The notes beneath the pieces are model-generated. The model made no database searches. It had not been told where the DNA came from and worked only from the letters and a program-made list of their open reading frames with translations. Below, piece after piece: positions 50,012 to 55,136 of a stretch of 55,136 bases of DNA. The stretch spans positions 1-55,136 of the forward strand of contig JAJACQ010000022.1 of the NCBI GenBank assembly GCA_022601435.1, written 5' to 3'. Both the position numbers and the translations under genes were made by a program. Every line of letters starts with the position of its first letter. Position 1 is the stretch's first letter. This stretch comes from Chlamydiia bacterium (GTDB lineage Bacteria; Chlamydiota; Chlamydiia; Chlamydiales; 2-12-FULL-49-11).

Positions 50012-50833
50012 TTAAATGAGTTTTCTTCTAAATCCTTGAGGGATAGGGGATAGAAAACTTAATTTTTTATTTGTTTTTGTCATAAATGCAAGCTTTTGTG
50101 CGTGAAGGTATAAAGGGGAATTTTTTCTAGCGTCCCCGTAACGGCTATCTCCTACAATATTATGACCTACATGCGCGCTATGTGCTCTAATTTGATTTTT
50201 TCTTCCAGTGGCTAATTTACAAGAGATAAAACTGTGACCTTTTGCTCTTTTTAAAACGGAAAAATAAGTCGTTGAAGCTTTACCACGAGAATCAACTCTC
50301 ATTAGCTTATCCTGCCCTTCGAAAAGTTTATAGTTCCAAGAGCCTTTATCATTTTTCATAAGTCCATGGGTTATTGCGACATATTCACGTTCTACACTTT
50401 TTTGTTCGAATTGTTTTCCTAGAAATTCTTTCATCTCTCTAGAAAAAGCAAAAACCATAACACCGGTTGTTTCTCTATCTAAGCGATGTACAGGAAAAAC
50501 AGCCCCATATCTTCGTTTTAAGCGAGCATGAACGCTATTTCCAGGTTCACTGTCTTTATCTACAGAGAGTAAAAATGCGGGTTTTTCCACAACGATAAGA
50601 TCCTTATCTTCAAAGTATATAAGGAGATCACCTAAAAAATTAGGCTTTTTTAAAATAGTAATTTTTTCATTTTTTTTAATATCTGTATCTTTTACGCAAA
50701 GAAAGTAATTTCTCATAATGCGATTTTGCTTAAAGAATTTCTTCAAGTTATTTTTTGATAAGCCTGGGTGGTGCTTGAGTAAGAGCTCTGAAAGAGAAGA
50801 TTCTTCTTCTGTAATTACTTCTAAACTAATCAT
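50012..50833 (-). CDS. RluA/RluD-type pseudouridine synthase
   Basis: A 273-residue enzyme that isomerises uridine in rRNA or tRNA. An N-terminal S4 RNA-binding part (LSELLLKHHPGLSKNNLKKF) precedes the catalytic domain with PVHRLDRETTGVMVFA (nucleophile Asp), YVAITHGLM and the RKNQIRAHSAHVGH motif. Size and order match the family, but which uridine is unknown. The start ATG lies only 7 bp after a TATAAT on the same strand, so its mRNA may be nearly leaderless. Confidence 0.9.
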   Translation of the reverse strand: MISLEVITEEESSLSELLLKHHPGLSKNNLKKFFKQNRIMRNYFLCVKDTDIKKNEKITILKKPNFLGDLLIYFEDKDLIVVEKPAFLLSVDKDSEPGNSVHARLKRRYGAVFPVHRLDRETTGVMVFAFSREMKEFLGKQFEQKSVEREYVAITHGLMKNDKGSWNYKLFEGQDKLMRVDSRGKASTTYFSVLKRAKGHSFISCKLATGRKNQIRAHSAHVGHNIVGDSRYGDARKNSPLYLHAQKLAFMTKTNKKLSFLSPIPQGFRRKLI

Positions 50834-50839
50834 GCACCC

Positions 50840-50869
50840 ATTATATCCTAGATGCTTAGATAAAGTCTA
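50840..50869 (-). promoter_or_regulatory. Promoter of the pseudouridine synthase (TAGACT-N18-TATAAT)
   Basis: On the minus strand TAGACT (50869-50864) and TATAAT (50845-50840) are 18 bp apart. The ATG at 50833-50831 begins 6 bp after the -10, about where transcription starts. Confidence 0.45.
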
Positions 50870-50914
50870 TCATTGTCCTTGACAGAACTAGTTTTAAACG
50901 TTAGTGCTTGAGTT

Positions 50915-51364
50915 ATGGATAGATTTATACGTATATTATCAAACTTTGCCTACTCCGTAGGGTGTATTTCACTTTATCTTATATCATTATGGATAATCAC
51001 AGCTGCGATAGTAGGGATTATACATGATGTAAATGATTCTACATTCACGATTTATAAGCTTCTCGATGAAGTAGCGCTCTTAGTATTTTCTGTAGCTGTG
51101 ATTGATGTTTCTAAGTATTTGATGATTGAAGAGGTTTTAAAAGACGATCACCGCTCTCCAAAAGACGCCAGACGTGCCTTTACTAAATTTATAATCATTA
51201 TCGTTACAGCTCTTTCTTTGGAGGCTTTAGTCATAACTATTGAAACTGTGAAAACAGATATTACAAAGCTTATCTATCCAATCTTTATGTTCTTTGCAGC
51301 GACTATTTTGCTAGTAGGTTTAGGTGTTTATCAAAAACTAAATGCTAATGCAGAAAAAAACTAG
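50915..51364 (+). CDS. Small inner-membrane protein of unknown function
   Basis: A 149-residue protein with four predicted helices (about 13-35, 51-70, 91-110, 117-138). The segment IEEVLKDDHRSPKDARRAFT is a charged loop between helices 2 and 3. The pattern fits small four-helix membrane proteins annotated only as hypothetical in proteobacteria. Function is unknown. The start is ATG 50915, 82 bp from the divergent pseudouridine synthase gene, and the end overlaps the RDD gene by 4 bp. Confidence 0.65.
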   Translation: MDRFIRILSNFAYSVGCISLYLISLWIITAAIVGIIHDVNDSTFTIYKLLDEVALLVFSVAVIDVSKYLMIEEVLKDDHRSPKDARRAFTKFIIIIVTALSLEALVITIETVKTDITKLIYPIFMFFAATILLVGLGVYQKLNANAEKN

Positions 51365-52326
51365 TTTATTTCGAATGAATTGATGAAGTTATTGGCTGAT
51401 TCTTTTTCTTTCTTAGTCAAATTTTTCTTAGATGTCACTTCTAATTTGTAGATAGTCTTTTTAACAAGAATCATTTGACCTTGCGTTTGGCCGCCACTGT
51501 TATTTTTTAAAAGATAAGCCATTGCAGGATGAGATCCATGCTTTAGATTTTTTTTCTCAATGATTTTACCTTGGTATTCCTCTAGAGGTTTTTCTAAAGC
51601 TTTAAAAAGGTAGTCGCTTCCAAGATATGTCCATGAAGAAGGGATGTCAGATGATTGAAGTGTATAAGCGATTTTCTTTTCTGAGTGTGTGTATTCAGTG
51701 ATTTCAAGTGTTGTGTCTCTTTCTTCTACTTCTAATTTTTTGTTTTCTACTTTTGGATCATTCGGAAAATAAACAGAGAAATTAAGTTGTTGATCAGAAA
51801 CTTCTACCCAATCATTGAGATCTAATTCTTGTTTAGAAATAGAAATAAGTTCATTTTTTACAGAATTTGGAAGAACAGTCCATGTTAAGCTCAGTGATAC
51901 CATGAAGACTAACGCAGATTTAAGAAAAGTATTTTTCTTTTTGCCTTCGCTTTCCATAAAGATTAACTCTTCTCCATCATAATTTGACCATCTTCTTTTG
52001 CTATGTTCCTCAGATTCTTTGAGGTAAAACCAGGCAAAGAAGATATTTAGAGGTGTAAAAAACAAGGGTAATATTAATAGGGATTTTTTGAAAGATAATT
52101 TTAGAGATTTAAAGAAGGGGATGTTTTGAGCAATAGTTATTCCACAAAGCCACTTTCCTGGAGTCGTTTTTATCAATGTATGGAGGATAGCTTCTATAGG
52201 TGCAAATAAAAATGGAAGTAAGCAAAATAAAATAATATTAATTAAAAAAGAAAATCCACAAAAATATATTCCTATAAAAAAGAGTATATAGTCGATTAGC
52301 TTTGAAAGTATTCTTAATCTAGTCAT
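51361..52326 (-). CDS. RDD-family membrane protein with exported C-terminal domain
   Basis: A 321-residue protein. The first half (about 1-110) is an RDD-type membrane region (RILSKLIDYILFF, LIKTTPGKWLCGI) with three to four helices; the Asp in KLIDY and the KTTPGKW turn are visible. After a charged loop and a further helix (about 136-152), about 170 residues form an exported domain (LNFSVYFPNDPKV, REDTTLEITEY-like, AYTLQSSDIPSSW). This domain resembles small beta-rich domains seen in many bacterial secreted proteins, but I cannot name it. RDD proteins may carry ions. Confidence 0.75.
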   Translation of the reverse strand: MTRLRILSKLIDYILFFIGIYFCGFSFLINIILFCLLPFLFAPIEAILHTLIKTTPGKWLCGITIAQNIPFFKSLKLSFKKSLLILPLFFTPLNIFFAWFYLKESEEHSKRRWSNYDGEELIFMESEGKKKNTFLKSALVFMVSLSLTWTVLPNSVKNELISISKQELDLNDWVEVSDQQLNFSVYFPNDPKVENKKLEVEERDTTLEITEYTHSEKKIAYTLQSSDIPSSWTYLGSDYLFKALEKPLEEYQGKIIEKKNLKHGSHPAMAYLLKNNSGGQTQGQMILVKKTIYKLEVTSKKNLTKKEKESANNFINSFEIN

Positions 52327-52376
52327 GCTGGTTATTATTATATAAATAGATATAATATATCAATATTAATGATTTA

Positions 52377-53423
52377 TTATGATATAAAGGCTCCACCTAA
52401 ACAAACCTGTTTATCATAAAAAACAATTGATTGTGCGGGAGTAATTGCCCTTTGAGGCTTTTCAAACTCAATCAAAAGTTCTTTTCCTTCTCTTTTGACT
52501 GTGCAGGGAACATCTATGGATCGATATCGAATCTTTGCCGTACATTTTAGGGGGAGTAAGGGAGGTGATCCTACCCAGCTTTCTTCGTTAGCTAAAATAA
52601 TTTTTTTAAATAAGGAGGGGTGATTTTCACCCTGACATACATAGACTGTATGAGTCTTTATATCTTTATCAACGACATACCAAGCATCACCGGGGCCTCC
52701 TATTCCTAACCCTTTTCTTTGTCCTATAGTATAAAACCAAGCTCCATTGTGCTTTCCAAGGACTTTGCCGTCAGTTGATTTAAATAGTCCTTTGGTTGGA
52801 GGCATATATTCTGATATGAAGTCTGAAAAGTTGCGCTTTCCAATAAAACAAATGCCTGTTGAGTCTTTTTTATTAAAAACAGGAAGGTTTGCCTCTTTTG
52901 CAATTTGCCTAATTTGAGGCTTAGTGTAGCCGCCGAGTGGGAAGAGTGTTTGTTTTAAAATATTTTCTTTTAATGTATAGAGGAAGTAGCTTTGGTCTTT
53001 ATTCGAATCAATCCCTCTTATCAAAGAGTAGTCCTCACTAATTTGAGCATAGTGACCTGTGGCTAAGTGTGTGGCTCCAAGTGATAGAGCTTTTTTCATG
53101 AAGACTGAAAACTTAATCTCTCTATTACATAGAATATCTGGATTAGGTGTCACACCTTTTTTTAAACCATCTAATAAATCCTTGAAAACTTGATCAAAGT
53201 ACTCTTTTGAGAAATTAAATGTATAAAGATCAATTCCAATTTTTTGAGCAACTGCTAAGGCGTCTAAATAGTCTTGCTCAGCAGGGCAGTGCTCAGAGTC
53301 ATCTTCCCAGTTTTTCATAAAAAAACCGATAATTTTATACCCTTGTTTTTTAAGTAAATAAGCGCATGTTGCAGAGTCAACTCCGCCTGATAATCCTACT
53401 GCTACTGTTGGTTTTGTGCTCAT
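52377..53423 (-). CDS. mnmA: tRNA-specific 2-thiouridylase MnmA
   Basis: A 348-residue enzyme that puts sulfur on U34 of Lys, Glu and Gln tRNAs. Visible are the PP-loop AVGLSGGVDSATCAYLL, the first catalytic Cys in TPNPDILCNREIKF, the second in DSTGICFIGKRNF, and GHYAQI and GQRKGLGIGG. All match MnmA of E. coli and chlamydiae. Length is near normal, and the enzyme should be active. It is the last gene on this strand before the window end. Confidence 0.95.
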   Translation of the reverse strand: MSTKPTVAVGLSGGVDSATCAYLLKKQGYKIIGFFMKNWEDDSEHCPAEQDYLDALAVAQKIGIDLYTFNFSKEYFDQVFKDLLDGLKKGVTPNPDILCNREIKFSVFMKKALSLGATHLATGHYAQISEDYSLIRGIDSNKDQSYFLYTLKENILKQTLFPLGGYTKPQIRQIAKEANLPVFNKKDSTGICFIGKRNFSDFISEYMPPTKGLFKSTDGKVLGKHNGAWFYTIGQRKGLGIGGPGDAWYVVDKDIKTHTVYVCQGENHPSLFKKIILANEESWVGSPPLLPLKCTAKIRYRSIDVPCTVKREGKELLIEFEKPQRAITPAQSIVFYDKQVCLGGAFIS

Positions 53424-53532
53424 ATTACTTGCTATAAAAACTTTTAAAAAGAGGATAACTGATCAAAGGATTTAAGTTCAAGATTTAGAGAAAGCCTTGC
53501 AAAAAATTATGAGCTTAAATAAAATATTTATC

Positions 53533-54348
53533 ATGAAAAGAATTTTAAAAGGGTTACCTATTGCCTTGACATTATTTGTTTTTGGTGTAGTAGGATATTA
53601 TTATATGATGCAAGAAGCGCTGATTTTTAGATGCAAGCGCTTAGATCCAAACCATGAGTATACGTTTAATACTTCATTTGAAGAGGTGAATCTTCCGGTT
53701 GGTAAAGGTGATACCATTAATGGTGTTCATTTTTTCCATCCAAATCCAAAAGGAGTGGTTTTTTATCTGCACGGGCAGGGAAGGGATATGCTTCATTGGG
53801 GCGAGCGTGCTGAAAGGTTGGTTTCTTATGGCTATGATGTTTTTGTTATTGATTATCGAGGTTGGGGCAAGAGTACAAATAATGTCTCAGAATCAAATTT
53901 GATGGAAGACTCAATGGTTGGCTACAACTATTTAAAAGAGCGCTATAATGAAAAAGAAATTATTGTGCATGGTGTTTCTCTAGGAACCGCAATGGCAACA
54001 AACGTCTGTGCTAAGAATAATCCAAAGCTTTGTATTTTAGTTTCGCCTTATTACAATATGTTAGAGACGGCACATTTTAATAAGCCATTCTTGCCAATAT
54101 GGGTATTGAAGATCATTTTAAAATATCATCTTCGTACTGATACGTGGATATCTAAGTGCAAGTGTCCTCTTCATATCTTCCATGGTACTAAGGATCGTTT
54201 GATTCCATATAGTCAATCAGAGTTGATTGTAAAAAAACTAAAAACCTCTAAGGTAAAATACAACTTCCATTCATTAGACGGCTGGGGGCACAATTATATC
54301 TACCAAAATGAAATCTATATGAAGGAAGTTGCTGCGCTGCTTGATTAG
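53533..54348 (+). CDS. Membrane-anchored alpha/beta hydrolase (BEM46/ABHD13-like)
   Basis: A 271-residue protein with an N-terminal signal anchor (LPIALTLFVFGVVGYYYMMQ) followed by an exported hydrolase domain. Motifs are VFYLHGQGRDML, FVIDYRGWGKS, the nucleophile elbow VHGVSLGTAM (Ser), Asp in FHGTKDRLIPY and His in GWGHNYIY, a complete triad. Family members act on lipids or peptides in membranes, and the substrate is unknown. The start could also be ATG 53509; neither has a strong ribosome site. It is followed 28 bp later by aroE. Confidence 0.82.
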   Translation: MKRILKGLPIALTLFVFGVVGYYYMMQEALIFRCKRLDPNHEYTFNTSFEEVNLPVGKGDTINGVHFFHPNPKGVVFYLHGQGRDMLHWGERAERLVSYGYDVFVIDYRGWGKSTNNVSESNLMEDSMVGYNYLKERYNEKEIIVHGVSLGTAMATNVCAKNNPKLCILVSPYYNMLETAHFNKPFLPIWVLKIILKYHLRTDTWISKCKCPLHIFHGTKDRLIPYSQSELIVKKLKTSKVKYNFHSLDGWGHNYIYQNEIYMKEVAALLD

Positions 54349-54375
54349 GGTGTATTGACTTTGGATCAGATTTAG

Positions 54376-55136
54376 GTGGGAGTTTTAGATTCTGTGATAA
54401 AAGGAGTATTAATAGGGGATCCTGTTACATTTAGTATCTCAGATAAGATCTATCCGCGACTATTTAATGAGTACGCTATAAATGGTGAGTTTACAAAGGT
54501 TCAAGTTAAGGATTTCGAGCTTGTGTCTTTTTTTAAAGATCCACAATATGATTTTATCACAGTTACAATGCCGCATAAGCTTTCTGTGATTCCTTTTTGC
54601 TCAAGTTTATCAGATGATGCAAAAGCTATAGGAAGTGTTAATTACATTTTGTGTCTAGGTAATGAGTTGATAGGTCAGAATTTTGATGGTGTTGGGTGTT
54701 TAAATGAGATTGAAAAGAAAATTTTAGTAAAAGATAAAAGGGTTTTAGTCATCGGGACTGGCGGTGCAGGGCGGGCTGCTATTTACGAGGCAAAAAAAAG
54801 AGGAGCACGCGTTTTTTGTAGTAATAGATCCATAGAAAAAGGGCAAAAAGTTGCCGATGAGTTTGGTGTTTATTTTCTAAATAATATTGAGGATGGTTTT
54901 GATGTAGTTATAAATGCAACAAGCATTGGAATGGATCCATCTGATGAAAGATTAGTTGTTAAAGAAGAAGTTTTGAAAGAAGCGGTTGTTCTGGATATGG
55001 CTTCTAGAGATGGTAATTGTAAATTAAATACCCTCTCAGTTAAAAACAAAAGTGAGTATATTTCTGGAAAAGATATGTTTTTAAACTTAACAAGGCATGC
55101 TTTTTTGAAGTTTTTTGTTTCTATGATAGGGTTAAA
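54376..55136 (+). CDS. aroE: Shikimate dehydrogenase, 3' end outside window
   Basis: The frame is open from a TAG at 54373 to the window edge, giving about 253 residues. N-terminal GVLIGDPVTFSIS, catalytic Lys in VTMPHK, Asp in NFDGVG, nucleotide loop VIGTGGAGRAA, and NATSIGMD are typical of AroE. It reduces 3-dehydroshikimate to shikimate on the way to aromatic amino acids. The start is a GTG, 54376 or, with GGGAG upstream, 54394; there is no ATG before the conserved part. In Chlamydiaceae AroE follows an AroD domain in one chain. Here the chain begins directly at the AroE domain, so it is not an AroD-AroE fusion. Confidence 0.9.
   Translation, partial: MGVLDSVIKGVLIGDPVTFSISDKIYPRLFNEYAINGEFTKVQVKDFELVSFFKDPQYDFITVTMPHKLSVIPFCSSLSDDAKAIGSVNYILCLGNELIGQNFDGVGCLNEIEKKILVKDKRVLVIGTGGAGRAAIYEAKKRGARVFCSNRSIEKGQKVADEFGVYFLNNIEDGFDVVINATSIGMDPSDERLVVKEEVLKEAVVLDMASRDGNCKLNTLSVKNKSEYISGKDMFLNLTRHAFLKFFVSMIGL

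Overview
The window looks like chromosomal DNA of an AT-rich member of the Chlamydiota, most likely an environmental (amoeba- or arthropod-associated) chlamydia rather than a Chlamydiaceae species. The evidence is a Tlc/NTT-type nucleotide transporter at 45.8-47.3 kb, a Pkn1-type protein with an N-terminal kinase fold and a C-terminal formylglycine-generating-enzyme-like fold, a DhnA-type class I fructose-bisphosphate aldolase, NSS and APC amino-acid transporters, an oligopeptide ABC transporter, and small secreted or bilobed-hydrophobic proteins of the kind these intracellular bacteria export. The genus cannot be fixed from sequence reading alone. No rRNA, tRNA, CRISPR array or transposase gene was found.

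Layout. 0-2 kb (minus): a MORN-repeat protein cut by the window edge, preceded by an internally deleted Rhs/YD-repeat gene. 2-7.6 kb (plus): the Pkn1-like protein, an unknown protein, and an amino-acid permease fused to a universal-stress domain. 7.6-9.5 kb (plus): a YheO-type regulator and a PLP aminotransferase, bracketed by a direct repeat of the permease 3' end. 9.6-10.4 kb: an alpha/beta-hydrolase fold that has lost its Ser and His. 10.4-14.2 kb (minus): oppBCDF with its own promoter and no oppA. 14.3-19.1 kb (minus): two tandem membrane proteins that join an LtaS/MdoB-like sulfatase domain to a leucine-rich-repeat domain. 19.2-22.5 kb: a NUDIX hydrolase, a coiled-coil protein and the aldolase. 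22.8-24.8 kb (plus): a secreted toxin-like protein with an overlapping small acidic, immunity-like gene. 24.9-30.2 kb: an AsmA-like exported protein, glmS, a short MgtE and a GadC-like antiporter. 30.4-34.7 kb: a small exported protein, umuDC, an NSS transporter and a histidine phosphatase. 34.7-37.2 kb: an epimerase and an SPW/VKOR membrane protein. 37.2-44.4 kb: a gene remnant, small hypothetical proteins (one with an Inc-like profile), a PD-(D/E)XK nuclease, a YheT-like hydrolase and two tandem beta-barrel-like paralogues. 44.5-55.1 kb: a fatty-acid desaturase, the nucleotide transporter, adenylate kinase, a divergent FGGY kinase, a PspC protein, a pseudouridine synthase, an RDD protein, mnmA, a hydrolase and the start of aroE.

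Themes. Much of the window serves uptake from a host: peptides (Opp), amino acids (three permeases), Mg2+ (MgtE) and nucleotides (NTT next to adenylate kinase). A second part is envelope and secreted biology: sulfatase-LRR pair, Rhs and toxin genes, barrel paralogues and Inc-like protein. Several proteins keep a fold but lack textbook catalytic residues (kinase, alpha/beta hydrolase, FGGY kinase). The strongest candidates for something little described are the sulfatase-LRR tandem, the toxin/immunity pair, the collapsed Rhs locus, and the regulator-aminotransferase cassette inserted between copies of the permease 3' end.
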